Assembly (NCBI RefSeq): GCF_964340395.1
Contig: NC_135560.1
Location: 11,444,598-11,508,597, forward strand
Direction: 5' to 3'
Length of the DNA stretch: 64,000 bases
Origin: Glandiceps talaboti
Lineage: Eukaryota > Hemichordata > Enteropneusta > Spengelidae
Shown here: in pieces, positions 11,298-25,442 of the stretch
Position numbering within the stretch: position 1 is the stretch's first letter
Layout: each line of letters opens with the position of its first letter
Notes under the pieces: model-generated
Told to the model about the DNA's origin: nothing
The model's database searches: none
Seen by the model: the letters and a program-made list of their open reading frames with translations, nothing else
Position numbers and translations under genes: made by a program

Positions 11298-14200
11298 CCC
11301 TGGATAAACTTAGTACTCGTCACCTGTATCCGTCCTTTCAAGTCGAAGTGGTCCAGTTCAACATTGTGTTTGACATTGGAAGTCTTATCCTGTACGGAAC
11401 ACAAGCCATTCCGACCCGACTCAAGATTCTGCTGGATAGACTGTTCAGCGTCCTCAAACATGATGAGGTGATTCAGGTTCTACATGGACTGGGCTGGATG
11501 TATGAAGACTATGCTAGGGGGTATGTCTTGCAGGTAGGTCCATTACGATTGACTTAGAAGGCCTTTCAAATCGCTCATTTGCATATAACTTTGGAAGATA
11601 TTGTTACACGTACTAAGTTACCATACATGTATGTATAGATAGTAGTAAGTTTTTGTCATACTATTTCCTTTCACATTTATACATTAAAAATTGTCAAGAT
11701 TTGTTTTTGAAATCTGTATTTTTACAAAAAGATATTAGAAATGGGAGGTTGTTGCTGTGAGAATGAATGTTCATAGACTTTGGGTGACTGCTTATAATAA
11801 TAGTGAAAATTTCTACTCAGAGTCAAAAAAATTTCTTGGAAGCAAATTCCAAATTTTCACCGACAAGGACATCTCATTAGCATTGTCAGGGGTGTACTAC
11901 TACATGTACATGTATGGGTTATTGTCACATGCCTCAGAAGAGATATGTAAAATGAGCTCAAGAGAAAAAGCTGGGATATGGACATTCGCATTAGTGGTCA
12001 TCAACCTTTATCAGCAACAGGGGAACACCGGAAGAAGTCACACAAGTTTGATGTGAAGAATGTCAAAATCGTGGATGAAGAAGATCAACTGTATAGGCAC
12101 AGGTTGAAGGAAGCCATATGTATTCACCAAAGGAAGCCCAGTTGAAACCAGGATGCAGGCATTGAGATCCGCAGCTGTTTCTGTCAAGCTCATTGCATGT
12201 GTCTCTTCCAAGACGTGTGACAACAACCCATTGTAGTACACTCCTGATGATGCTGATGAGATGTCAGCGAAAATTTTGTATTTACTTCCAAAAAAAATTT
12301 GTTGACTCTGTGAGAAGAAATTTTCAAAGATTGTTGCTGTTCATCTGTAGCACAAAGTTGAACTTTAAAATTCAAGTTCTAGATATTTTGAAGTCAACAA
12401 GACCTATGTCATTTGAAAATTAACATGTGAACAGATTAAAAATGAAACCGGAATGATAAATAAGGTGATTTTTAAAGGCTTCCCAATCAGGTGAAACAGT
12501 GTTGCAATTTTATGTGAATTCGTTAGCTAGAAGTTCTACCATCTTAAATACTCTGTCAACTTGATCCTACTTTTAGCACATATATCAAATACTATATCTC
12601 AAGAACATGAAGAGGCAATCAGCATTTGGATCGAAAAAATCATTCCTTTGGCTCGATTATAACATTTTTGTAAAATAGTATTTTTTAGAAAGACCATTTG
12701 CTTTCAGAAAAGTGAAATTCATATAACGGAAAATGTTCAGTTTTATGTTTGAAGAATAAAACCAAAATCCTTTCGTAATTACATTCACTATTAACAGAAT
12801 CATGGCATTATTGTTGACGTGAAGACTTCAGGTTTTTTTCTCTCTTTTTTTCTGACTTATGCGGTCCAAACACTTTATTTATTATTGGAAGGTTTAACTT
12901 CAAACAAGATAGCATCTAAAATAGCTTATTCTAGCTGCAATTCTTTCACTTTTAATGTGACAATACCTATGTACGTAGGTGACAGGAACTTTGCTAGATA
13001 TTTCAATCTTAAGCCACAATATAATTTATTACCGTTTCCAACACCTGCTGCAGTGAGCAATTTACAGGCAAAACGAGTATTCTTAGATGCGAAATGGGAG
13101 CCTTGCAGCTCTTGGGAAATTTGTATTTTTCGCCAAACGTTTTAGAGCTCCTTCAAGAACCCACCTATTAGTCTTCAGGTATTGAGTGTACAAATGATAA
13201 GAGGCTGTGAAAGATACTCTTCTTCACAATATGTGTGCAGAATGTTGAAAACATCGTAGAATGTCTTGAGGGGTCCTTGTGTGATATGTACGCATAATCA
13301 CTATCTTCATTCACAGTTTGTAATAACATCAGTTACAAATCCCAGGTATTTACCAATTACTGCTTGTAAAACTAAGACTTTCCCCAGAGATCCATACAAG
13401 TAAAAACTAGATTTAGATGTCACTAAAACAAAAGTAATGATTTTTTGCCAATGGGTAGATCCCCAAAGCCCAAATGAACTGTAACATTTCACCACTGTAT
13501 TACGGTACGGTACGATTGGAGATGGAATGATACAGGATTTGCTTATCCATCAAGCGTAGCAGTGCTTCTGTGTGTGTCCAGAAAATCATAAGAAATACAT
13601 GATACATAAAATAATACGAATCCTCAACTTTTTAAAAGCAGTATGTGAGTAGACTTTCTGATTTAGCTAATACTGAAACTGTTGTTTATTGAACTACAAA
13701 TGTAGGTATACCATGTGCATGTGTTCTAGAGTTTCTGGTTTCACTCCGCATGAAATAGTTTACATGTATGCTTGATCAGAGTGTTGAACCATTGTACATG
13801 TATTATAATATACTACCGGGGTATCAGCATTTCTGCTAAGGTTGGAAACACCACCGAACATCACTGAAATGTTAATCTGGTAAAATACATGTCACAGATG
13901 TCCATATATGTACGTGTATCTTGTGTCATAAATTTGGAGGGAAATCTTTGTGAAATACGTAGGGAACTCACGGTAGATTTTACCCATACTTGTACATTTT
14001 GTACTCCATACTTACCAAAAATACTAACTGTTATAGAGATTTTGTTGTTGTTTTTCTTTTTACCCCTCTGATTAGAGAGTTTTTCTACACAGCCCACCCC
14101 ACCACATACATGTATTTAGAAAGGGTTTACCTTTTTATCACCCTCGTGATTAAACCATAGATTGTTCATTTAACTTTCAGTTTCACGCAGCTGATGTGAA

Positions 14201-17200
14201 AGTTTGTAAGTTTGTATGTAACTTAGCTGTTCATTGTGATAAGGATGTTTTCAGATACATTCCTGCTGAGGGTGTGGATAGTTTTGGTCAGTCCAACATA
14301 TCTTTCCATTGCTCTCCCTTTATGTGTACATTCAGTGATGTATACTTGACGTAATGTTGACAGGAATATGAAAAATTATTAAAAAAACAATCACAGATAC
14401 ATGTATGATGTATAGTAGCACTACTGCATGAAGAGTACATGTGAAGCAATGACCACAACAAGAAGGAAAAGTTGACCAAGCAAAGCCATCCATGCCCTCC
14501 TTTACAAAATATGGTATAGTCCAAGAAACCCTCTCTGATTTTCAGGCCTGGTACTGTATGACTATGAACATCGAGCTGGTGCAGGCATATAACCCTGCCA
14601 GCTGTTAACACATATGGATGAGGTGTTAGTGCTAGCCCAGTGGTTGCCATCATGCTGACTCTCACCAGCACTGAGTTTAACCTGATGCCAGCCCAGCCCA
14701 GAAGGCGATTTTTCAGCCATACTTTATCTTAAAACATCTCTCGTTTTTATTTTTAAAGCAGACACTGGAGAAGAAGAATTCTTGAAACAGCTAAACAGAA
14801 TTTGTAATTGTCACTGTTTCATTTTTAAGCAGTCATTTGAAAACTTTTACAATACTAAAACTTAGTTTGTCTTTTGTTGTTATTGTGTCATTCCAGGCAC
14901 CTGATGGAAAAGTGCTAGAACAATGGATGATGACAGCTAAGGAGGAAGAGAAACTGATCCTACAACAATTCCTACGATTTGGAGAGACAAAGTCCATCAC
15001 TGAAGTTATGATCCAACAGGATAACAATGAAGGCAAAACTCCACAGCCACAGCCAACTCAGAATAATGAATCTGATATTCGTGCTTTTATTGAACGGATG
15101 AATACTATGAGACAGTTAAGTATACATGCCCACCAGGTGTCAACATCATCTCCACAACAGACGGTCTTCACAGGGTTTACGCCGACACAACCTGAAATCA
15201 CCATTCCAGAAACAAAACCAACCACAAGTTCTAGTAGCCACAGTGCTGCTTGCAGTCCAACACCTAAATTTTCTCCTAAAATTGAGCCAGTGACATCCCC
15301 CGCACCAAAGAGTGAACCACCACCTAGAAGTGAACAGCTACAAGTACAGCAGTGTAGTCCAATTTCGGCACCAAGTCCAGTAGTGTCTGCAGCACCCTCA
15401 CCACAAAGTGCTGATGAAACACCCAAACGATACATGCTGTGTTCAACTGATAGACCCAATAGCCACTCTTCATACCTATCGATGAAATTAAAACATCTCC
15501 GCAAATCAGCCCAACCAAAGAAGAAATTCCTGATACCTTTCACTATTAATACATCAGGGCCTAAACAGGTGACTTGTAACCTATGCAATAAGGCCTTCTA
15601 CAACAAGGGCACCTGGAAAATCCATTACAGCTCTGTACATCTGAAACAAAAATACAAATGTACCATCGAAGGTTGCAATATGCTGTTCAGTTCCCTACGA
15701 AGCCGAAACCGCCATAGTTCTAATCCTAACCCGAAAATTCATTCCGCAATACCCAAGCAAAGAGTACAAATATCCGATACTGCAGCCCGTGCCGATAGCT
15801 TTCTCAGCGCCAATCCTTCAGGCTCAGTTCTTAACACTCTGAATGACCGATTCCTCAGCCCACCTGTCATTAACGTCCATGATGGACTTAGCAGTCAAAC
15901 TTTAGTTCCATCTACTCTGCAAAGCCAAAATGTCCTGCTTGATTTAAGATGTGCACCAATGGAAGAAGAGTTACATGTAGAGCCCTCAGGACCAAAGCAT
16001 AATGATGACATGACATTTCAACACAGAGAAACTACCCTACGAGAGGAAATGAATGGAGCTGTAATGAGAGACACTTCGCTACAGTCAATGTGCAAAAACT
16101 CTGTTAATACCTCTAGACAGATGGATGATTCATTACCAAAGGAAATTGATGGCGTGACAGTTGTTACTCCTGTGGACAGTGACAGCAGTTCTTCGACTAC
16201 TTTTAATTACCACTCTGAGGGAGAAGAAAAGTCAGACATCTCCATCTCCCTAAAGAAGAATCCTCGTAAGTGTCTGAAGCCAGTCAAGCTATCTCATAAG
16301 ATTGATTCAGATGACGACAATGGTAATGAAGATGACAGATTCTGCAGTGAAGAAAGTGAACAAAGATTTAACCAAGGAGTCAGAAAGCGTAAAAGTAACA
16401 CACCAACCAGATGCCTCGCCAGTAATAGTATGTTCAAGGAGGAGGCAAGCAGTGAGAGTGAACCCGAGTCAGACACAGAGACAGACACCCACACCCAGAA
16501 TAAATCTGATGGTGATGATGATGATGATGAAGATGATTGTGATGATGATGAAGATAACACAGTGAAGGAGGAAGGTTCTGTCAATGATGGAGCTGATGAG
16601 AAATGTAAGCCCGAGCCTATGGATACAGATGAGAATAGTGGAGAAGGTGAGAGTGGTAACGAGATGGCAAAGAATGATGTCCAAGATGGCAGGTCAAATA
16701 ATAGAAACATGGAAGAGAAGAAAGATGTCAAGGATGTGAATGAAACAAATTCTCCAAAAGTTTCAGATACATTTTCAGATGATGTAATGCATCAACCAGA
16801 CTCGCGAATGACTTTTGCCAAATTGATGGCTATGCAGATGATGGAGCAAGGCTATTATCCACCATACTTTGCCAAAGGTGGTGGTAGTCTTGTCAATGAG
16901 AACGTAGACCCAAAACATCCTGATGGTACGAATGATTTCAACAGAGTTCTCAGCACCCTTCCAGTTCCTAAAACTTCAATCGACATTGAAAGTAACAGTA
17001 GCTCACCTACTTTGCCAAATTCTCCGGGTCTTATGATGCCGTGTCATTCCTGCATTGGTTCTTCTGATATATACTTGATGCGGGACGGAATACCATACTG
17101 TGTAGATTGTGCCAAACCCTTTCAGAGTACTCATGGTGTAAAGACTCATTATCAGAACGTCCATCTTAAAATCATGCATTCTTGCACTGTAGCTGGGTGC

Positions 17201-18034
17201 AATGCATCCTTTCCTTCCAAACGAAGCCGTGATAGACACAGCTCTAATCTGAATCTTCATAGAAAATTACTTGCCAAAGATGCTGGTCAGGGTAGTTACT
17301 TCCACGAACCAGTGTTTCCTCACCAGTTTCAAGAACAATTGATGCATCAGTTCATGAGAGTACAAGACATAAACAGTAATGGTATCCAAGGCAACAGTAT
17401 CCAAGGTAACAAAAGTATGGAAAATGGCCATGGCACATTATTGCATAATTGTAGTGACAATAACATTTCTCACAATTTTCATCATCATGAGAATAATTTT
17501 CACATAAAAAGTGAAAATACTATGTTGGAAAACTGCTCTGAGAACATTTGTAATTCACAGAATCAATATAAAATCCTCTCGGAGAATGGTACTTCAGTGA
17601 ATGCTGGACATTTTGAAGACAAGCAGCCAAGTTATGGATCTCATCATCCAAATCATGGAGAGAAAGTAAAAAATGCAGAAGGCAACAGTCATGAAAATAT
17701 GCCAACAGAGGATGCCAGTTCTGAAAACGACTTATCATTTGAAGTCTATCCTTCCCAGCTACGAACAGCTTTAGAAAATGGCCAGTCTTCCAGTAATAGT
17801 AGCCCTGAACCTGTGAACTCATCAGTAGGTGAAAGTCCAGGCTACATCAAATGTGATATCTGCCACAATGTCTACTCCACAAAAACAGCATTACAAGAAC
17901 ATTACAAAAACAGACATCTTCAACTAATGCATCCTTGTCAAGTACCGGGCTGCTTTATGATGTTCACTTCACTCAGTAGTCGCAATCAGCACAGTCAAAA
18001 CGAGAGTCTACACAGAAATCTTAATTCTGAATGA
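11298..18034 (+). CDS. BNC: basonuclin-family zinc-finger protein (5' exons missing)
   Basis: Two exons are supported: 11298-11533 and 14897-18034 (stop TGA), giving the C-terminal 1,123 or so residues. The first exon (acceptor after AATACAG; phase 2 entry; donor CAG/GTAGGT) encodes the conserved basonuclin segment with [33 protein letters not shown] and YARGYVLQ. The second begins [10 protein letters not shown] and continues [18 protein letters not shown], exactly the order in vertebrate BNC1/BNC2. Three separated C2H2 zinc-finger pairs follow at about 15569-15740, 17095-17265 and 17845-18020; each second finger carries the family-typical SRNRHS, SRDRHS or SRNQHS motif. A basic stretch ([12 protein letters not shown], near 16250) sits where basonuclins have their nuclear signal, followed by long Asp/Glu/Ser-rich regions (16300-16680). 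Basonuclins are nuclear DNA-binding factors linked to rRNA and developmental gene transcription. The frame extends upstream to 14837, but those 20 codons are intron. One basonuclin is usual in invertebrates, so I do not assign BNC1 or BNC2. Confidence 0.95.
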
Positions 18035-18689
18035 TTTCTAGCATCATTCCAAGTGTATTCTGGGTAAGAACTGTTTACATGCAGTGTACATGTGATGTAC
18101 ATGTCATGTTCATGTAGTGTACATGTGATGTGCATGACATGTCCATGCAGAGGTACATGTGCTTTGCATGCAGTGTACATGTGATGAACTTATATAAAAT
18201 GAAACACTGTATCAATCATATATGATTGTTTAGACTATTTTGTACATGTGCATTAGTAGTATGATTTCCTAACAGAAAGATGCATGTACCACACTTGTTG
18301 CCAAAATATTTCTGAAAACATTATTAGATATAAAAAATACACTGCCACTAGTATTTTAGTCATTAGGAGGATATTGATAGTTTTATCAATTGTATATTTT
18401 CACAGGGTATCTACCATACTCTTTGTCGACAGTTCCTCAACTGTTCCTTGGTAGCATGCTTCAATATTTCTTACTGCACATAAACTTGTGAAAATCACTT
18501 ACAGCTGGCCCTTACTTCTAAACAAGATGTCTGTCATTTAGTGACAGTTACTAAATATGATACAACAGTATCTCCACTTTTTATCTTTAAACAAAAATCA
18601 AATGTTCCTTTTGCATGGCATCTCTACAGTAGTTCATTTCTCAAATGTAAATAACATTATTGCAGTAAAGTCTATCTACCCTTTATGGA

Positions 18690-19160
18690 CAGTATGTTGT
18701 TGCAGGTCTAGTTGTGCATAAATTGCAGCCTCTCTGCGTCTGTCAGTTTTAAACTGAAGTACCAGCTGCAGGTTTGAATGCTACTGTGTAGAATGGTACA
18801 TTGTCGCAGCTCTAGTAGTCCATAAATTGCAGTCTTTCTGCCTCTGTATCAACTGGATATTGCAGTATCAGTCACAGGTTGAAATTCTACTGTGTAGAAG
18901 TGACCAGTACATGCACATATCTGCAGCTCAGTCTAGACATAAATTGCATTTCTGCCTCTGTATCAGCTGAAGTACCAGTCGTAGGTTGAAATTCTACTAT
19001 GTAGGAATGGTACACTGCTGCAGCTCTAGTACTTCTAAATTGCAGCATTTCTGCTTCTGTATCAGCTTGGGGGCTGAAGTACATGCTGTAGGTTGAAATT
19101 CTACCACATGTATGTAGAAGTGTTCCATTGCTGCAGCACTCATAATATAAATTACAGATC
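18690..19160. repeat. four-copy tandem repeat, about 110-125 bp unit
   Basis: Copies share GCAGCTCTAGT, CATAAATTGCAG, TTTCTGCCTCTGTATCA, TGAAGTACCAGT and GGTTGAAATTCTACT-GTGTAGAA. They lie in the probable 3' untranslated or downstream region of basonuclin and are moderately diverged. Confidence 0.75.
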
Positions 19161-19569
19161 TCTACCTAGAATTAACAGTACCAGTTTCAAGTATCGGTTT
19201 TACCACATCGCAGCAACAAATTGAAGCCCATTAGAGTAATTTGTACAATGTAGTAAGACTACTGTATACCATATAACAGTAGTGACTCATATATTCATTA
19301 CATACAGATACTTAGACATAGAATTGTATAGTTGACTGTATTTACATATTTGTTGAAATAACGACAACCCACCGTTCAGAGAATCCTGTTTATTGAATAT
19401 AAAAGTACTTTTATGTACTCAATTGATAATATTAAAAAAAAAACACTTTTCAGTTCATATATAAACTACTATATATACATATATATTATATATAAAGCAT
19501 AGAATTGGTCTTTGATTATACCTATACTGATAGATAGATAGATAGTAATAACTTGGAAGTGTTTTGTTG

Positions 19570-20270
19570 TAGAGGATAGTGCCGTCATGTAAGTTAGATC
19601 TAAGTACCGTCATGCAAGTTAGGCCTATTGTCATGCAGGCCTACTCACTTGTTATATTTAGCCTACTGTCATGTACAATGTAAGCTAGGCCTACTGTGAT
19701 GTAAGCTTAGCCTACTGTCATGTACGTTAAGCCTACTGTCATGTACATGTAAGCTATACCTATTGTCATGTAAGCTTAGCCTACTGTCATGTAAGCTTAG
19801 CCTACTGTCATGTACATTAGGCGTACTGTCATGTACAATGTAAGCTTATAGCCTACTGTCATGTAAGCTAAGCCTACTGTCATGTAAGCTTAGCCTACTG
19901 TCATTTACATTAGGCGTACTGTCATGTACATGTAAGCTACACCTACTGTCATGTAAGCTTAGCCTACTGTCATGTAAGCTTAGCCTACTGTCATGTACAT
20001 TAAGCCTACTGTCGTGTAAGCTACACCTACTGTCATGTAAGCTTAGCCTATTGTCATGTACATTAGGCCTATTGTCATGTAAGCTAGGCCTACTGTCATG
20101 TACGTTAGGCCTACTGTCATGTGAGCTACACCTACTGTCATGTAAGCTTAGCCTATTGTCATGTACATTAGGCCTATTGTCATGTAAGCTAGGCCTACTG
20201 TCATGTACGTTAGGCCTACTGTCATGTGAGCTAGGCCTACTGTCATGTAAATTAGTCCTACTGTAAGTGT
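19570..20270. repeat. 20-22 bp minisatellite, more than 30 copies
   Basis: The unit is approximately GCCTACTGTCATGTAAGCTT, with variants ending in TACATTAG or TACGTTAG. Because the unit length often stays near a multiple of three, the array translates on the minus strand as a false repetitive protein of HDSRPNV-type repeats (19846-20580). I see no start context, splice signals or similarity supporting a gene. Confidence 0.9.
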
Positions 20271-22357
20271 GCCATGTGATAAAATAAGCAATGTGTATTG
20301 CCACATAAGCATCACAGACATGTAATGTCATGTAAGCTGTGCCGACTGTCATGGAAGCTTTTCCTACTGTGATGTTATATATTACTACAAAAGGTATGTC
20401 AAGTGATAATGCATGATGTGGTTTCTGTAAGAACGTGTAACGTGTAGATGTACATGTAGGCAAAGGTGTGCTATCACTTATCGTGAATGAAGTATTGTTT
20501 GTTTGTTTGTTTGTTTGTTTCAATAAAACAGTATGCATGTGCCAAACCAATTTTTTTTTAGAAAAACAAAAGTGACTCATATGTTATTTTTTTGAATTGG
20601 GTCATTGTTTTAAGATGTCACAAAAGTTTTCTAATTTATCTTTTTCGTTTTCTCAAGTTGTCTGAAATAGTCATCATCTGTCACCTCAAGCAAAAACCGT
20701 CTCCTTTTTTTGATGCAGTCCAAATCATTGCACAAATCGTCAAGATGACCGCCACGTTGGTTCATCTAATATATGTCAAATGATTTTATTGAACAATATA
20801 GGTATCAAATTGTAGATGGCCAGTGTTCAAGTTTTGGTATAATGTGGCTCATCAGATGGTCTAAAAGTGAGGGGATCCCAGTGTCACTCAGCAGTCTTAG
20901 CAGTACTTTGTTCCTATCTTGTGCGTCATTGCCAAAGACCAAACCCTGGGAGGGGGACTGCAGAGGCTGAGAGCAGTCGCAAATTCCACCCATCAAAACA
21001 TTTTTCCCTTCTGTCACTAAATTTTCTACATACCTGCACACATGTACAAACATACATGTACACACAACACATATGCATGCATATACAACCACACACTCCA
21101 CACCTAGCTCCTGTTACATAGCAGATATGCAGGCCTGTGCTTTGCTAATGTCTCCCCAGTTAGTTTCTTTCACCATATTTGCATATAATAGTGTGTTGGA
21201 TTCTCTGAAATATTTTCCCACGACACTTTCATCACTCAAGTTCAAGTGTAGATGTCATTGAGGTCACACTACATAATGTCAACAATTTAGTGCCGCAATG
21301 TCTCGGAATACAAGTATGACACAAATCGATTCCCAAAGTGTGTGTCAGACTTGGTTCACCTTAATCAAATCTACCTTAGTTTTCCAAAATAACCCGTGTA
21401 TAACCCAAAATTAATGTGTAAGATATACAAGAAATTGAATTTGTCTACCTTTTCCATCGCTTCACTGGGGTTTTAAAAACCATTTTAGGGAAACACTGAT
21501 CAGGGATATTTCGGTGACGTGAACAAAATAGGTTCAGTGTAAAATTTTGACTCCTGTTAATTCTGATCAGAGGTAAGCAAATATTTGACATTTATTGGGG
21601 TCAAATTGTACGAAGTAGTTTTGTTGAAAGAACTAATAGCTATGAGGACTGTGTGGCATAGACAACACAACTCTTGGGATGATGATAAGTCAGAATTTGA
21701 TGTAAACAATTAGAGAGGCAGTGCTCCTGAGACTTACAAAATGGGACTTTAAGACTACTCCTCTACAGTTAAGAAGAAACTCAATGAATTCCACTCACTC
21801 TTTCCAACGGAAAGGTTATCAGTAAAGAGAAGCGTGTGAAAAACTAGAAGCTATGTTGAACACTTCTTATCACCTTGATCAACATCTTTATGTATGGACT
21901 TCATAGTGTCACAGCCCGGACAGATACAGTCACGATATTCTTGAACGTAATATTCAAATTAAGCTGTCAGATATCGAAAGTTATTTGAATATGGAGAGAA
22001 ATGTACATTATGTAGTGCTTAATGGTATTTAAGGCTCGGAATCAAACAGTTCACGGTTGAAGTTAGCTTTTTAATAATGTCTGGTTAGGAAGTTTATTGA
22101 GAGGACTTTGTGTGCTGACTGAGCAAGAAGTATGCTATAGAGGAATAGAAAATAAGATGGGAGATGACAAAAAATCAAAAGAATAGTAGGTTGTTGACAG
22201 CCAACATCGTAATACTGTTCAAGGAAACAGCTTAATGTATACAGTATTCACCTCTAGGCTTTAAATTGTGTTGGACACCTTATTACTTTTGATCAATTTG
22301 CATGTTTCTATGAAATTGCATAATAAATAATGTTGTTGATGATGGTAAGCAGTACCC

Positions 22358-22384
22358 CCCCCCCACACACACACACACACACAC
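22358..22384. repeat. C run followed by CA microsatellite
   Basis: A run of C residues passes into about ten CA dinucleotides. This is a simple repeat with no other feature nearby. Confidence 0.85.
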
Positions 22385-22519
22385 TCAAAGTGACATGTAT
22401 ACATTGCATGCACAAACCAAAAATAAAACCAGTAGTTACTTGTACTGATTTACTTTGATAATTTGAATAATATGTTGTATCATTTATTAGCTACATGTAC
22501 TTGACACAAGTGGGTTCTA

Positions 22520-23060
22520 TGTATTGCCAAACACTTCTACACTGGTGTCCATATGTTGCAAAATCTGGCAACACTTGTTAAAGATATTGCCAAATACTGC
22601 TACACTGGTGGCCGTATGTTGCAAAATATGGCAACACTGTATTCCATACATAGCAAAATACTGCAACACTTTTCCAACACATTGCCAAATGTTGTTAACA
22701 GTGATTCAGTTAATTGCAACTTACTGCAGTACTGTATTTCATACATAACTGCAACTGGTTTCATATATTGTTGCCAAATACTGCAACACTTTCTATTTTA
22801 GTGCCAAGTACTAGCAACACCCTTTTCACATATTGCCTAAAACTGCAACACTGGGTTTCATGTGCTGGAAAAAAATACTGCAACACTGGATTCCATGTAC
22901 TGCCAAATATTGCAACACTGGGAGCCATGATCTGAAGAACTTCTCACATCACCAAAAAATTGCAACACTTGATTCCATATATGAAAAAAAAAGTAGCACC
23001 TTTATCCCATATTGGCCAATACATAATGCCAAGTACTGCAACACTGGCTTCTACACGTAT
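22520..23060. repeat. degenerate tandem repeat with TGCCAAATACTGCAACACT words
   Basis: Units of roughly 35-45 bp contain TTGCCAAATACTGCAACACT followed by a TTCCATAT-like segment. About a dozen diverged copies are visible. Overlapping frames on the plus strand (22524-23072) are translations of this repeat. Confidence 0.8.
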
Positions 23061-24934
23061 TCTCAGTATTAGAAAACAACATTCATTTTAGGAATTTGTG
23101 TTCATTATGTGATGGTTTTGCCACTTACAAAAACTGCAAGACAAAAGTTTGGTGGGGTTATGTATGAAATGTGTCATGTCAGTGAATGTGTTGTAACCGA
23201 AATGAAAGTTGATGTCAGGAATGGAAATGTAAAATGAAAGTTGACTGAAAAACAATACCATTATGCAGATTGGTACGGTATTTTAGTCTATTTTGTGTGA
23301 CTGACAGGTTTTTTTTATATGAAAGTTATGAAAAAATTTATAGAAAAAAAGTACAAAATTTGACCAAATTTGACCAATGAGTGTAATTACATGTTAATTA
23401 ATCTGTGCTAAGGATGTTCAACATCACTTCATATATATATACTACGTGTGTACATGGTACTTATTTTATAGTTGACATTCAGTTGAGACATAAATGTGCA
23501 AAACCCTCAAAGGGATCTACCATTGAAGTAAGTTGTTTTTTTCAGAAAAAAAAAAATTACTAATTTGTAGTCATTTTGTGTTTTGGATGCGACTGTCAAT
23601 TTTATGTCATTAGACTTTGTGATAAAGATAATGAATTTGTTTTGAAATATTTTTTTACGTCCAAAGTATTACTGTCACGATGCAAGGCTCAGGCCTGGAA
23701 TAAATAACACCCTGTTACTCTAAAGGATTCCACCAGAAAAAGGCAACACAGTTTAGTTGTCATGGTTTAGATCATTAAAAAAAGTTTTATATTGAATGGT
23801 AACCATAGCAACAAATGATGATGATGTCACTGTAAACAGGATGAATTCAAAATAAATATTAGGATGTTATTTTGGGTGATTATTCCATGCTACCTGGCAG
23901 TTCAGCTATGCCAGAGACTGTACTTAACCAGAACAGACCCGTAAACACCAAGTTAACTCATAGTCCCTGTTGTGGACAAAAATCTGTCAATGGCTGTAAG
24001 CCTTGACTTGCCATAGAGGGCACCGTTGAGTATTTGTTCTGTTTGAAACAAGGCCAAGGTGGCATATTCCCTCCAACCAACCATCAATGAAGTTACTAGT
24101 GAAAGCCTAGCCTATTTCAGGCAATATTGAATATACAGAATCACAGAACAAGACGAATCATAAATAGACCGGCTATGTTTTTAAACATGATAGTTCCAGA
24201 ACTGACATTTTTTTATTGTCGTTTGCACTAGTTCGTTGGTAAATGACAAACATTTTGCAAGGTGCTTTCAAACTATTTGTTCTGCCATTCAGTGTTTCAT
24301 CCTACCAAGAAACTTTTCTGATAATGTACTTGTAATTACAAAGCTTGGATGCTTTAATGTGTGCTCAAGAGTAAATTTTCATTCAAGTTTGTCTTTCAGT
24401 TGACTCAACTGAGCAGCTGCAGGTCTATAGGTATTCAAATGTTGCAGAAAATGATAATTTTCAGCATGAGACAATTTGAATGGCGCCCTCTATAGTTTGG
24501 TGTGTCTAATCTTATGTTTTTAAGATGCCATTGAAACTTTTGTTTTTATTTGTATTGTTTGATTGGAAAAGTTCACCTTTATTTACTGCATATTTAAATC
24601 ATTTCATCAAAGCCAGCAATTATGATTGCTTTTTTAAGAGTCAGTTATGCCATCTTTTTGTTTTGTATCTATGAAAAACAGTTAGTGGAATAGGAAATAG
24701 ACTTCCAGCCAAAATTACAGTATATTTTATTGTACTCAAAATTTTTCTATATTGTTGAATATCAAATACATTTATTGTATAATGTTAACTGTATGTTATT
24801 GAAGTTTTAGTTTTCTGTTTTCATAGTTTTGTACAATTTCTAGTAGATGTATCCATATGAAATGCCAAGACAAAATAAATGGTATCGTGTAGAGTATGAA
24901 ATATTCTCTCTTTTTGTATGTGAGGAGAGTGGAG

Positions 24935-24978
24935 TGAGAGAGAGAGAGAGAGAGAGTGTGTGTGTGTGTGTGTGTGTA
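24935..24978. repeat. GA then GT dinucleotide microsatellite
   Basis: About ten AG dinucleotides pass directly into about ten TG dinucleotides. This is a compound simple repeat. Confidence 0.9.
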
Positions 24979-25350
24979 CAAACATTTAACATGTACTTTA
25001 AATGCTGCTGTTGCCAAAAAATTAAAAATCATTGGTGAGATAGTTCATGCTGGGTATTGTCTTCTCACCAACTTTCCCATTCTGTGGATTCAATTATGAC
25101 TATAGTCTGTAAAGTACACCATGACAGGGCGCCCTCACACATCAGTAAACCACTTTCATGGACCAAGGCCAATGAGGGCTAGGTTACATAATGTATCTAA
25201 CAGTCTTGTGAATATCACTGCAGTCTTAATTACAAAATCAAAGTTACGGGATATTTTGTCTGAAATAGTGTGACACTATTTGTACAGTATGAATCTAGAT
25301 TCTCTTTGCATGTATGCACATCACATGCCCACTTGACAGATCTGCTTGAT

Positions 25351-25442
25351 AGCCCAAATAGCCAAGCCTTGAGCCCTTGTTAATAGCACAGCAAAATTTT
25401 CTGAATATCTACACAGCAAGATAAGGCTTAGCTATTTGGGCC
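25351..25442. other. hairpin-forming inverted repeat, 20-bp arms
   Basis: AGCCCAAATAGCCAAGCCTT (25351-25370) pairs with AAGGCTTAGCTATTTGGGCC (25423-25442) with two mismatched positions and a loop of about 52 bases. The total length of about 92 bases is in the range of a microRNA precursor, but the stem stops after 20 bp and the loop shows no continued pairing. A decayed small transposon is equally possible. Confidence 0.45.

Noticed and set aside
12819-13145. 108-residue plus-strand frame inside the basonuclin intron
   Set aside because: No similarity, and inserting it would break the exact phase and sequence continuity between the two basonuclin exons.
14837-14896. ATG start at 14837 giving a signal-peptide-like N-terminus for basonuclin
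   Set aside because: These 20 codons precede a CAG acceptor, and the exon 11298-11533 joins seamlessly at 14897 with the conserved family sequence. A nuclear factor would not need a signal peptide.
15058-15588. 176-residue minus-strand frame
   Set aside because: It is antisense to the basonuclin exon, whose protein is strongly conserved on the plus strand. The minus-strand translation resembles nothing.
16294-16731. Ser-rich minus-strand frame
   Set aside because: It is the shadow of the GATGAT-rich acidic region of basonuclin read on the other strand.
19846-20580. 244-residue repetitive frame (HDSRPNV units)
   Set aside because: It is the minus-strand translation of the 20-22 bp minisatellite. 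There is no start context, domain or splice support.
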